DNA of 64,000 nucleotides from the NCBI RefSeq assembly GCF_029227915.1, contig NC_079884.1, forward strand, positions 29,142,001 through 29,206,000, in the 5' to 3' direction. The notes under the pieces are model-generated. The model did no database searches. It was not told where the DNA came from and saw nothing but the letters and a program-made list of their open reading frames with translations. Positions within the stretch are counted from its first letter, which is position 1; each line of letters begins with the position of its first letter. The DNA comes from Hydractinia symbiolongicarpus (taxonomy: Eukaryota > Cnidaria > Hydrozoa > Anthoathecata > Hydractiniidae). A program made the translations under genes and the position numbers. Of this stretch, positions 49,415 through 62,833 are shown piece by piece.

Positions 49415-52024
49415 GTACCAACATGTATTTAGCGATAGTATTCGGATATTACTAGGTTGCATCGCTTTTAACAGTGAAACTATTGACTGTGGGACTTAAT
49501 TGAACTAATTTTGGACTTTGACCTGATAAATGTGATAAATGAGGCAGTTTGACTACATGAAGTAACATTCTTCTTAATTTGACATGATTGCTGGAATTCA
49601 GCGATTACACTGGGCGCTGTGGTAGCGCTTTATTAAAAAATTAAGAAAAATAAGTCATTTATAACTGTGGGACCAATCCTAGCCAGTAGTTCGCGCTGAA
49701 GAAATAAAGACAGTTTCAAAAACTACATTTCACAGATTTTCTAACTTTGTCAATCCGTTTGAGTTACAAGGCTGCGTCAAATATTCGTAACAACATGTAT
49801 TTAGTGTTTTTTTATCCGATATTACTAAGTTGTGTCGCTTTTAAGAGTGAAACGATTGACTGTGGGACTTAATTGAACTGATTCTGGACTGTGATCTTAT
49901 AAATGTGATAAATGAGCAAACTGAACTCCAAGGAATAACATTCTTCTTAATTCGACATGATTGTTGGAATTCAGCGAGTACACCAGGCTCTGTGGTAGCG
50001 CTTTATTTAAAAATTTAGATAAATAAGTCTTTTTTGCTGTGGGATTAATCCTGCCCGTTAGCACGCAATCATTAAATAGGAAAAGTTTCAAAGACTACAA
50101 TTCATTGACTTTCTAGCGGTATAAATCTGTTTGAGTTACAACGGTTGCGTCACATATTCATACCAACATGTGTTTAGCGATAGTATTCGGATATTTCTAG
50201 GTTGCATCGGTTTTAACAGTGTAACGCTTGACTGTGGGACTTAATTGAACTGATTTTGGACTTTGACCTTGTAAATGTGAAAAATGAGCCAGTTCGACTA
50301 CAAGAAATAACATTTTTCTTAATTTGACATGATTGCTGGAACTCAGCGATTACACTGGGCACTGTGGTAGCGCTTTATTAAAAAGTTAAGATAAACAAGT
50401 CATATTTTACTGTGGGACCAATCCTAGCCGTTAGCTTGCGCTGAAGAAGTAGAGACAGTTTCAAAAACTACCTTTCATTGACTTTCTAACGGTGGCAATC
50501 CGTTTGAGTTACAACGCTTGCGTCACATATTCGTACCAACATGTATTTGGTGATTTTCTTCCGATATTACTAATTTGTATGGCTTTTAACAGTAAAACGT
50601 TTGACTGTGGGAATAAATAGAACTGATTCTGGACTGTGACCTTATAAATGTGATAACTGAGTCAATTGGTGTCCAAAAAATAACACTCTTCTTAATTTGA
50701 CATGATTGTTGGAATTCAGCGGATTCATTAGGCTCTGTGGTAGCGCTTTATTTAAAAATTTAGATAAATAAGTCTTTTCTTACTGTGGGACCAATCCTGG
50801 CCGTTCGAACGCGCTGTATAAATAGGAACAGTTCCAAAGACTACATTTCATTGACTTTCTAGCGGTATAAGTCCGTTTGAGTTACAACGGTTCTGTCACA
50901 TATTCGTACCAATATGTACTTAGCAATAGTATTCGGATATTACTACGTTGCATCGCGTTTAACAGTGAAACGCTTGACTGTGGGACTTAATTGAACTGAT
51001 TTTGCAGTTTGACCTTGTAAATGTGATAAATGAGCCAGTTTGACTACAAGAAATAACATTCTTCCTAATTTGACATGATTGCTGGAACTCAGCGATTACA
51101 CTGCTCACTGTGGTAGCGCTTTATTACAAAATTAAGATAAACAAGTCAACTTTTACTGTGGGACCAATCCTAGCAGTTGGCTCGCGCTGAAGAAATAGAG
51201 GCAGTTTTAAAAACTACATTTCAATTACTTTCTAACGGTGTCAATCCGTTTGAGTTACAACGGTTGCGTCACATATTCGTACCAACATTTATTTAGCGAT
51301 AGTATTCGGATATTACTAGGTTGCATCGCGTTTACCAGTGAAACGCTTGACTGTGGGACTTAATTGAACTGATTTTGGACTTTGACTTTATAAATGTGAT
51401 AAATGAGCCAGTTTGACTACAAGAAATAACATTCTTCTTAATTTGACATGATTGCTGGAACTCAGCGATTACACTTGGCGCTGTGGTAGCGCTTTATTTA
51501 AAAATTTAGATAAATAAATCTTTTCTTACTGTGGGACCAATCCTAGCCGTTAGCTCGCGCTGAAGAAATAGAGACAGTTTCAGAAACTACATTTCATTTA
51601 CTTTTTAACGGTGTCAATCCGTTTGAGTTACAACGGTTGCGTCACATATTCGTACCAACATGTATTTAGCGATATTTTTCCGCTACTACTAGGTTCCATC
51701 GCGTTTAACAGTGAAACGATTGACTGTGGGACTTAATTGAACTGATTTTGGACTGTGACCTTATAAATGTGATAAATGAGCCAATTGGTCTTCAAAGAAT
51801 AACATTCTTCTTAATTTGACATGATTGCCGGAATTCATCGATTACATTAGGCTCTGTGGTAGCGCTTTATATAAAAATTTAGATAAATAAGTCTTTTCTT
51901 ACTGTGGGACCAATACTGGTCGTTAGCACGCGCTGAATAAATAGGAACAGCTCCAAAGACTACATTTCATTTACTTTCTAGCGGTATAAGTCCGTTTGAG
52001 TTACAACGGTTCTGTCACATATTC
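49415..52024 (+). repeat. Older, divergent monomers without clear HOR
   Basis: Starts: 49415, 49787, 50160, 50533, 50906, 51279, 51652. They carry many private changes, e.g. GTTACAAGGCTGCGTCAAATATTCGTAAC just before and at 49787, GTAAATGTGAAAAATG at 50276 and CTTTGACTTTATAAATG at 51382. X-class monomers (49787, 50533) alternate with TTCGG-head monomers, foreshadowing the dimer pattern of the next block. I see no long near-identical copy of this stretch elsewhere in the window. Confidence 0.8.
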
Positions 52025-55000
52025 GTACCAATATGTACTTACCGATAGTATTCGGATATTACTAGGTTGCATCTATTTTAATTGTGAAACGCTTGACTGT
52101 GGGACTTAATTGAACTGATTTTGGACTTTGATCTTATAAATGTGAAAGCAAGACAATTGGACTTCAAGAAATAACATTCTTCCTAATTTGACATGATTGC
52201 TGGAACTCAGCGATTACACTGGTCACTGTGGTAGCGCTTTATTTAAAAATTTTGATAAACAAGTGTTTTTTTGCTGTGGGACCAATCCTAGCCGTTAGCG
52301 CGCGCGGAAGATATAGAGACAGTTTCAAAAACTCCATTTCATTGACTTTTTAACAGTGTCAATCCGTTTGCGTTACAACGGTTGCGTCACATATTCGTCC
52401 CAACATGTATTTAGCGATAGTATTCGGATACTACTAGGTTGCATCGCTTTTAACAGTGAAACGTTTGACTGTGGGATTTAATTGAACTGACTTTGGACTT
52501 TGACCTTATAAATGTGATAAATGAGCCAGTTTGACTACAAGAAATAACATTCTTATTAATCTGACATGATTGCGGGAAGTCAGCGATTACACTGGGCGCT
52601 GTGGTAGCGTTTTATTTAAAAATTAAAATAAATAAGTCTTTTTTTACTGTGGGACCAATCCTAGCCGTTAGTTCGCGCTTAAGAAATAGAAACAGTACCA
52701 AAGACTACATGTCATTGACATTCTAGCGGTATAAATTCGTTTGAGTTTCAACGGTTGCGTCACATATTCGTACCAACATGTATTTAGCGATAGTATTCGG
52801 ATATTACTAGGTTGCATCGCTTTTAAAAGTGAAACGATTGACTGTGGGACTTAATTGAACTGATTTTGGACTTTGACCTTATAAATATGATAAATGAGGC
52901 AGTTTGACTACAAGAAGTAACATTCTTCTTAATTTGACATGATTGCTGGAACTCAGCGATTACACTGGGCGCTGTGGTAGCGCTTTATTAAAAAATTAAG
53001 ATAAATAAGTCATTTTTAACTGTGGGACCAATCCCAGCCGGTAGTTCGCGCTGAAGAAATAGAGACAGTTTTAAAAACTACCTTTCATTGACTTTCCAAC
53101 GGTGTCAATCCGTTTGAGTTACAACGGTTGTGTCACATATTCGTACCAACAAGTATTTGGTGATTTTCTTCCGATATTACTAAGTTGTATTGTTTTTAAT
53201 AGTGAAACGATTGACTGCGGGAATAAATAGAACTGATTCTGGATTGTGACCTTATAAATGTGATAAACGGGTCAATTGGTGTCCAAAGAATGACATTCTT
53301 CTTAATTTGACATGATTGCTGGAATTCAGCTAATACATTAGGCACTGTGGTAGCGCTTTATTTAAAAATTTAGATAAATAAGTGTTTTTTCGCTGTGGGA
53401 CCAATCCTGGCCGTTAGGACGCGCTGAATAAATAGGAACAGTTTCAAATACTACATTTCACTGACTTTCTAACGGTGTCAGTCCGTTTGAGTTACAACGG
53501 TTGCGTCACATATTCGTACCAACATGTATTTAGCGATAGTATTCGGATATTGCTAGGTTGCATCGCTTTTAACAGTGAAACGCTTGACTGTGGGACTTAT
53601 TTGAACTGATTTTGGACTTTGACCTTATAAATGTGATAAATGAGCTAGTTTGACTACAAGAAATAACATTCTTCTTAATTTGACATGATTGCTGGAACTC
53701 AGCGATTACACTGGGCGCTGTGGTAGCACTTTATTAAAAAATTAAGATAAATAAGTCATTTTTTACTGTGGGACCAATCCTAGCCGTTAGCTCGCGCTAA
53801 AGAAATAGAGACAGTTTCTAAAACTACCTTTCATTGACTTTCTAACGGTGTCAATCCGTTTGAGTTACAACGGTTGCGTCACATATTCGTACCAACATGT
53901 AATTGGTGATTTTCTTGCGACATTACTAAGTTGTATTGCTTTTAACAGTGAAACGATTGACTGTGGGAATTAATAGAACTGATTCTGGACTGCGACCTTA
54001 TAAATGTGATGAATGAGCCAATTGGTCTCCAAGGAATAACATTCTTCTTAATTTCACATGATTGCCGGAATTCATCGATTACATTAGGCTCTGTGGTAGC
54101 GCTTTATATAAAAATTTAGATAAATAAGTCTTTTCTTACTGTGGGACCAATCCTGGTTGTTAGCACGCGCTGAATAAATAGGAACAGTTCCAAAGACCAC
54201 ATTTCATTGAATTTCTAGCGGTATAAGTCCGTTTGAGTTACAACGGTTCTGTCACATATTCGTACCAATATGTATTTAACGATAGTATTCGGATATTACT
54301 AGGTTGCATCTCTTTTAACAGTGAAACGCTTGACTGTGGGACTCATTTGAACTGATTTTGGACTTTGACCTTTTAAATGTGATAAATGAGCTAGTTTGAC
54401 TACAAGAAATAACATTCTTCTTAATTTGACATGATTGCTGGAACTCAGCGATTACACTGGGCGCTGTGGTAGCACTTTATTAAAAAATTAAGATAAATAA
54501 GTAATTTTTTACTGTGGGACCAATCCTAGCCGTTAGCTCGCGCTAAAGAAATAGAGACAGTTTTTAAAACTACCTTTCATTGACTTTCTAACGGTGTCAA
54601 TCCGTTTGAGTTACAACGGTTGCGTCACATATTCGTACCAACATGTAATTGGTGATTTTCTTGCAACATTACTAAGTTGTATTGCTTTTAACAGTGAAAC
54701 GATTGACTGTGGGAATTAATAGAACTGATTCTGGACTGCGACCTTATAAATGTGATAAATGAGCCAATTGGTCTCCAAGGAATAACATTCTTCTTAATTT
54801 CACATGATTGCCGGAATTCATCGATTACATTAGGCTCTGTGGTAGCGCTTTATATAAAAATTTAGATAAATAAGTCTTTTCTTACTGTGGGACCAATCCT
54901 GGTCGTTAGCACGCGCTGAATAAATAGGAACAGTTCCAAAGACCACATTTCATTGAATTTCTAGCGGTATAAGTCCGTTTGAGTTACAACGGTTCTGTCA

Positions 55001-55752
55001 CATATTCGTACCAATATGTATTTAACGATAGTATTCGGATATTACTAGGTTGCATCGCTTTTAACAGTGAAACGCTTGACTGTGGGACTTAATTGAAATG
55101 ATTTTGGACTTTGACCTTGTAAATGTGATAAATGAGCCAGTTTGACTACAAGAAATAACATTCCTCCTAATTTGACATGATTGCTGGAACTCAGCGATTA
55201 CACTGGTCACTGTGGTAGCGCTTTATTACAAAAGTAAGATAAACAAGTCATTCTTTACTGTGGGACCAATCCTAGCCGTTAGCTCGCGCTGAAGGAATAG
55301 AGACAGTTTCAGAAACTACATTTCATTTACTTTCTAACGGTGTCAATCCGTTTGAGTTACAGCGGTTGCGTCACATATTCGTACCAACATGTACTTAGCG
55401 ATATTTTTCCGCTACTACTAGGTTCCATCGCTTTTAACAGTGAAACGATTGACTGTGGGACTTGATTGAACTGATTTTGGACTGTGACCTTAAAAATGTG
55501 AAAGCAAGACAATTGCTCTTCAAGAAATAACATTCTTCCTAATTTGACATGATTGCTGGAACTCAGCGATTACACTGCTCACTGTGGTAGCGCTTTATTA
55601 CAAAATTAAGATAAACAAGTCATTCTTTACTGTGGGACCAATCCTAGCCGTTAGCTCGCGCTGAAGAAATAGAGACAGTTTCAAATACTACATTTCATTT
55701 ACTTTCTAGCGGTATAAGTCCGTTTGAGTTACAACGGTTCTGTCACATATTC
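52025..55752 (+). repeat. Ten-monomer HOR, copy 1 (3728 bp)
   Basis: Starts: 52025, 52397, 52770, 53143, 53516, 53889, 54262, 54635, 55008, 55381. Each lies 3728 bp before its counterpart in the next copy. Within it, monomers 53516-54261 and 54262-55007 form a 746-bp dimer whose second members start GTAATTGGTGATTTTCTTGC. I noticed about a dozen substitutions against copy 2 (e.g. CTATTTTAATTG against CGATTTTAACAG near 52075, GGATACTAC near 52428, TTTCCAACGG near 53094). Confidence 0.92.
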
Positions 55753-58700
55753 GTACCAATATGTACTTACCGATAGTATTCGGATATTACTAGGTTGCAT
55801 CGATTTTAACAGTGAAACGCTTGACTGTGGGACTTAATTGAACTGATTTTGGACTTTGATCTTATAAATGTGAAAGCAAGACAATTGGACTTCAAGAAAT
55901 AACATTCTTCCTAATTTGACATGATTGCTGGAACTCAGCGATTACACTGGTCACTGTGGTAGCGCTTTATTTAAAAATTTTGATAAAAAAGTGTTTTTTT
56001 GCTGTGGGACCAATCCTAGCCGTTAGCGCGCGCGGAAGATATAGAGACAGTTTCAAAAACTCCATTTCATTGACTTTTTAACAGTGTCAATCCGTTTGCG
56101 TTACAACGGTTGCGTCACATATTCGTACCAACATGTATTTAGCGATAGTATTCGGATATTACTAGGTTGCATCGCTTTTAACAGTGAAACGTTTGACTGT
56201 GGGATTTAATTGAACTGACTTTGGACTTTGACCTTATAAATGTGATAAATGAGCCAGTTTGACTACAAGAAATAACATTCTTATTAATCTGACATGATTG
56301 CGGGAAGTCAGCGATTACACTGGGCGCTGTGGTAGCGTTTTATTTAAAAATTAAGATAAATAAGTCTTTTTTTACTGTGGGACCAATCCTAGCCGTTAGT
56401 TCGCGCTTAAGAAATAGAAACAGTACCAAAGACTACATGTCATTGACTTTCTAGCGGTATAAATTCGTTTGAGTTTCAACGGTTGCGTCACATATTCGTA
56501 CCAACATGTATTTAGCGATAGTATTCGGATATTACTAGGTTGCATCGCTTTTAAAAGTGAAACGATTGACTGTGGGACTTAATTGAACTGATTTTGGACT
56601 TTGACCTTATAAATATGATAAATGAGGCAGTTTGACTACAAGAAGTAACATTCTTCTTAATTTGACATGATTGCTGGAACTCAGCGATTACACTGGGCGC
56701 TGTGGTAGCGCTTTATTAAAAAATTAAGATAAATAAGTCATTTTTAACTGTGGGACCAATCCCAGCCGGTAGTTCGCGCTGAAGAAATAGAGACAGTTTT
56801 AAAAACTACCTTTCATTGACTTTCTAACGGTGTCAATCCGTTTGAGTTACAACGGTTGTGTCACATATTCGTACCAACAAGTATTTGGTGATTTTCTTCC
56901 GATATTACTAAGTTGTATTGTTTTTAACAGTGAAACGATTGACTGTGGGAATAAATAGAACTGATTCTGGATTGTGACCTTATAAATGTGATAAACGAGT
57001 CAATTGGTGTCCAAAGAATGACATTCTTCTTAATTTGACATGATTGCTGGAATTCAGCTAATACATTAGGCACTGTGGTAGCGCTTTATTTAAAAATTTA
57101 GATAAATAAGTGTTTTTTCGCTGTGGGACCAATCCTGGCCGTTAGGACGCGCTGAATAAATAGGAACAGTTTCAAATACTACATTTCACTGACTTTCTAA
57201 CGGTGTCAGTCCGTTTGAGTTACAACGGTTGCGTCACATATTCGTACCAACATGTATTTAGCGATAGTATTCGGATATTGCTAGGTTGCATCGCTTTTAA
57301 CAGTGAAACGCTTGACTGTGGGACTTATTTGAACTGATTTTGGACTTTGACCTTATAAATGTGATAAATGAGCTAGTTTGACTACAAGAAATAACATTCT
57401 TCTTAATTTGACATGATTGCTGGAACTCAGCGATTACACTGGGCGCTGTGGTAGCACTTTATTAAAAAATTAAGATAAATAAGTCATTTTTTACTGTGGG
57501 ACCAATCCTAGCCGTTAGCTCGCGCTAAAGAAATAGAGACAGTTTCTAAAACTACCTTTCATTGACTTTCTAACGGTGTCAATCCGTTTGAGTTACAACG
57601 GTTGCGTCACATATTCGTACCAACATGTAATTGGTGATTTTCTTGCGACATTACTAAGTTGTATTGCTTTTAACAGTGAAACGATTGACTGTGGGAATTA
57701 ATAGAACTGATTCTGGACTGCGACCTTATAAATGTGATGAATGAGCCAATTGGTCTCCAAGGAATAACATTCTTCTTAATTTCACATGATTGCCGGAATT
57801 CATCGATTACATTAGGCTCTGTGGTAGCGCTTTATATAAAAATTTAGATAAATAAGTCTTTTCTTACTGTGGGACCAATCCTGGTTGTTAGCACGCGCTG
57901 AATAAATAGGAACAGTTCCAAAGACCACATTTCATTGAATTTCTAGCGGTATAAGTCCGTTTGAGTTACAACGGTTCTGTCACATATTCGTACCAATATG
58001 TATTTAACGATAGTATTCGGATATTACTAGGTTGCATCGCTTTTAACAGTGAAACGCTTGACTGTGGGACTCATTTGAACTGATTTTGGACTTTGACCTT
58101 TTAAATGTGATAAATGAGCTAGTTTGACTACAAGAAATAACATTCTTCTTAATTTGACATGATTGCTGGAACTCAGCGATTACACTGGGCGCTGTGGTAG
58201 CACTTTATTAAAAAATTAAGATAAATAAGTAATTTTTTACTGTGGGACCAATCCTAGCCGTTAGCTCGCGCTAAAGAAATAGAGACAGTTTTTAAAACTA
58301 CCTTTCATTGACTTTCTAACGGTGTCAATCCGTTTGAGTTACAACGGTTGCGTCACATATTCGTACCAACATGTAATTGGTGATTTTCTTGCAACATTAC
58401 TAAGTTGTATTGCTTTTAACAGTGAAACGATTGACTGTGGGAATTAATAGAACTGATTCTGGACTGCGACCTTATAAATGTGATAAATGAGCCAATTGGT
58501 CTCCAAGGAATAACATTCTTCTTAATTTCACATGATTGCCGGAATTCATCGATTACATTAGGCTCTGTGGTAGCGCTTTATATAAAAATTTAGATAAATA
58601 AGTCTTTTCTTACTGTGGGACCAATCCTGGTCGTTAGCACGCGCTGAATAAATAGGAACAGTTCCAAAGACCACATTTCATTGAATTTCTAGCGGTATAA

Positions 58701-59480
58701 GTCCGTTTGAGTTACAACGGTTCTGTCACATATTCGTACCAATATGTATTTAACGATAGTATTCGGATATTACTAGGTTGCATCGCTTTTAACAGTGAAA
58801 CGCTTGACTGTGGGACTTAATTGAAATGATTTTGGACTTTGACCTTGTAAATGTGATAAATGAGCCAGTTTGACTACAAGAAATAACATTCCTCCTAATT
58901 TGACATGATTGCTGGAACTCAGCGATTACACTGGTCACTGTGGTAGCGCTTTATTACAAAAGTAAGATAAACAAGTCATTCTTTACTGTGGGACCAATCC
59001 TAGCCGTTAGCTCGCGCTGAAGGAATAGAGACAGTTTCAGAAACTACATTTCATTTACTTTCTAACGGTGTCAATCCGTTTGAGTTACAGCGGTTGCGTC
59101 ACATATTCGTACCAACATGTATTTAGCGATATTTTTCCGCTACTACTAGGTTCCATCGCTTTTAACAGTGAAACGATTGACTGTGGGACTTGATTGAACT
59201 GATTTTGGACTGTGACCTTAAAAATGTGAAAGCAAGACAATTGCTCTTCAAGAAATAACATTCTTCCTAATTTGACATGATTGCTGGAACTCAGCGATTA
59301 CACTGGTCACTGTGGTAGCGCTTTATTACAAAATTAAGATAAACAAGTCATTCTTTACTGTGGGACCAATCCTAGCCGTTAGCTCGCGCTGAAGAAATAG
59401 AGACAGTTTCAAATACTACATTTCATTTACTTTCTAGCGGTATAAGTCCGTTTGAGTTACAACGGTTCTGTCACATATTC
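55753..59480 (+). repeat. Ten-monomer HOR, copy 2 (3728 bp)
   Basis: Starts: 55753, 56125, 56498, 56871, 57244, 57617, 57990, 58363, 58736, 59109. The order is the same as in copy 1. Markers include GCGTTTGCGTTACAACGG endings, AATCCCAGCCGG (56759), the CAACAAGTATTTGGTG start, GACTTGATTG with CTTAAAAATGTG (59109), and AATATGATAAATG. Copy 2 is closer to copy 3 than to copy 1 at several of the private sites of copy 1. Confidence 0.92.
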
Positions 59481-62400
59481 GTACCAATATGTACTTACCG
59501 ATAGTATTCGGATATTACTAGGTTGCATCGATTTTAACAGTGAAACGCTTGACTGTGGGACTTAATTGAACTGATTTTGGACTTTGATCCTATAAATGTG
59601 AAAGCAAGACAATTGGACTTCAAGAAATAACATTCTTCCTAATTTGACATGATTGCTGGAACTCAGCGATTACACTGGTCACTGTGGTAGCGCTTTATTT
59701 AAAAATTTTGATAAACAAGTGTTTTTTTGCTGTGGGACCAATCCTAGCCGTTAGCGCGCGCGGAAGATATAGAGACAGTTTCAAAAACTCCATTTCATTG
59801 ACTTTTTAACAGTGTCAATCCGTTTGCGTTACAACGGTTGCGTCACATATTCGTACCAACATGTATTTAGCGATAGTATTCGGATATTACTAGGTTGCAT
59901 CGCTTTTAACAGTGAAACGTTTGACTGTGGGATTTAATTGAACTGACTTTGGACTTTGACCTTATAAATGTGATAAATGAGCCAGTTTGACTACAAGAAA
60001 TAACATTCTTATTAATCTGACATGATTGCGGGAAGTCAGCGATTACACTGGGCGCTGTGGTAGCGTTTTATTTAAAAATTAAGATAAATAAGTCTTTTTT
60101 TACTGTGGGACCAATCCTAGCCGTTAGTTCGCGCTTAAGAAATAGAAACAGTACCAAAGACTACATGTCATTGACTTTCTAGCGGTATAAATTCGTTTGA
60201 GTTTCAACGGTTGCGTCACATATTCGTACCAACATGTATTTAGCGATAGTATTCGGATATTACTAGGTTGCATCGCTTTTAAAAGTGAAACGATTGACTG
60301 TGGGACTTGATTGAACTGATTTTGGACTGTGACCTTAAAAATGTGAAAGCAAGACAATTGCTCTTCAAGAAATAACATTCTTCCTAATTTGACATGATTG
60401 CTGGAACTCAGCGATTACACTGGTCACTGTGGTAGCGCTTTATTACAAAATTAAGATAAACAAGTCATTCTTTACTGTGGGACCAATCCTAGCCGTTAGC
60501 TAGCGCTGAAGAAATAGAGACAGTTTCAAATACTACATTTCATTTACTTTCTAGCGGTATAAGTCCGTTTGAGTTACAACGGTTCTGTCACATATTCGTA
60601 CCAATATGTACTTACCGATAGTATTCGGATATTACTAGGTTGCATCGATTTTAACAGTGAAACGCTTGACTGTGGGACTTAATTGAACTGATTTTGGACT
60701 TTGATCTTATAAATGTGAAAGCAAGACAATTGGACTTCAAGAAATAACATTCTTCCTAATTTGACATGATTGCTGGAACTCAGCGATTACACTGGTCACT
60801 GTGGTAGCGCTTTATTTAAAAATTTTGATAAACAAGTGTTTTTTTGCTGTGGGACCAATCCTAGCCGTTAGCGCGCGCGGAAGATATAGAGACAGTTTCA
60901 AAAACTCCATTTCATTGACTTTTTAACAGTGTCAATCCGTTTGCGTTACAACGGTTGCGTCACATATTCGTACCAACATGTATTTAGCGATAGTATTCGG
61001 ATATTACTAGGTTGCATCGCTTTTAACAGTGAAACGTTTGACTGTGGGATTTAATTGAACTGACTTTGGACTTTGACCTTATAAATGTGATAAATGAGCC
61101 AGTTTGACTACAAGAAATAACATTCTTATTAATCTGACATGATTGCGGGAAGTCAGCGATTACACTGGGCGCTGTGGTAGCGTTTTATTTAAAAATTAAG
61201 ATAAATAAGTCTTTTTTTACTGTGGGACCAATCCTAGCCGTTAGTTCGCGCTTAAGAAATAGAAACAGTACCAAAGACTACATGTCATTGACTTTCTAGC
61301 GGTATAAATTCGTTTGAGTTTCAACGGTTGCGTCACATATTCGTACCAACATGTATTTACGATAGTATTCGGATATTACTAGGTTGCATCGCTTTTAAAA
61401 GTGAAACGATTGACTGTGGGACTTAATTGAACTGATTTTGGACTTTGACCTTATAAATATGATAAATGAGGCAGTTTGACTACAAGAAGTAACATTCTTC
61501 TTAATTTGACATGATTGCTGGAACTCAGCGATTACACTGGGCGCTGTGGTAGCGCTTTATTAAAAAATTAAGATAAATAAGTCATTTTTAACTGTGGGAC
61601 CAATCCCAGCCGGTAGTTCGCGCTGAAGAAATAGAGACAGTTTTAAAAACTACCTTTCATTGACTTTCTAACGGTGTCAATCCGTTTGAGTTACAACGGT
61701 TGTGTCACATATTCGTACCAACAAGTATTTGGTGATTTTCTTCCGATATTACTAAGTTGTATTGTTTTTAACAGTGAAACGATTGACTGTGGGAATAAAT
61801 AGAACTGATTCTGGATTGTGACCTTATAAATGTGATAAACGAGTCAATTGGTGTCCAAAGAATGACATTCTTCTTAATTTGACATGATTGCTGGAATTCA
61901 GCTAATACATTAGGCACTGTGGTAGCGCTTTATTTAAATATTTAGATAAATAAGTGTTTTTTCGCTGTGGGACCAATCCTGGCCGTTAGGACGCGCTGAA
62001 TAAATAGGAACAGTTTCAAATACTACATTTCACTGACTTTCTAACGGTGTCAGTCCGTTTGAGTTACAACGGTTGCGTCACATATTCGTACCAACATGTA
62101 TTTAGCGATAGTATTCGGATATTGCTAGGTTGCATCGCTTTTAACAGTGAAACGCTTGACTGTGGGACTTATTTGAACTGATTTTGGACTTTGACCTTAT
62201 AAATGTGATAAATGAGCTAGTTTGACTACAAGAAATAACATTCTTCTTAATTTGACATGATTGCTGGAACTCAGCGATTACACTGGGCGCTGTGGTAGCA
62301 CTTTATTAAAAAATTAAGATAAATAAGTCATTTTTTACTGTGGGACCAATCCTAGCCGTTAGCTCGCGCTAAAGAAATAGAGACAGTTTCTAAAACTACC

Positions 62401-62833
62401 TTTCATTGACTTTCTAACGGTGTCAATCCGTTTGAGTTACAACGGTTGCGTCACATATTCGTACCAACATGTAATTGGTGATTTTCTTGCGACATTACTA
62501 AGTTGTATTGCTTTTAACAGTGAAACGATTGACTGTGGGAATTAATAGAACTGATTCTGGACTGCGACCTTATAAATGTAATGAATGAGCCAATTGGTCT
62601 CCAAGGAATAACATTCTTCTTAATTTCACATGATTGCCGGAATTCATCGATTACATTAGGCTCTGTGGTAGCGCTTTATATAAAAATTTAGATAAATAAG
62701 TCTTTTCTTACTGTGGGACCAATCCTGGTTGTTAGCACGCGCTGAATAAATAGGAACAGTTCCAAAGACCACATTTCATTGAATTTCTAGCGGTATAAGT
62801 CCGTTTGAGTTACAACGGTTCTGTCACATATTC
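59481..62833 (+). repeat. Ten-monomer HOR, copy 3, with internal three-monomer duplication
   Basis: Starts: 59481, 59853, 60226, 60598, 60970, 61343, 61715, 62088, 62461. The first two follow copy 2, but 60226 is a hybrid: the head (GCTTTTAAAAGTG) matches 56498, and from GACTTGATTGAAC it matches 59109. The units 59481/59853 are then repeated at 60598/60970 (1117 bp, three monomers), after which the normal order resumes at 61343. A single-base loss (TTTACGATAG) makes 61343 one base shorter. Confidence 0.92.

Noticed and set aside
49233-49424. Minus-strand 63-residue open frame with ATG
   Set aside because: Crosses a monomer junction and is entirely satellite sequence; open only through a few substitutions. 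No protein family features.
49897-50091. Minus-strand 64-residue open frame
   Set aside because: TTG start, fully inside divergent satellite monomers; no support for coding.
60124-60378. Minus-strand 84-residue open frame with ATG
   Set aside because: Arises in the hybrid monomer at 60226 where two monomer types were joined; satellite sequence throughout, no coding signature.
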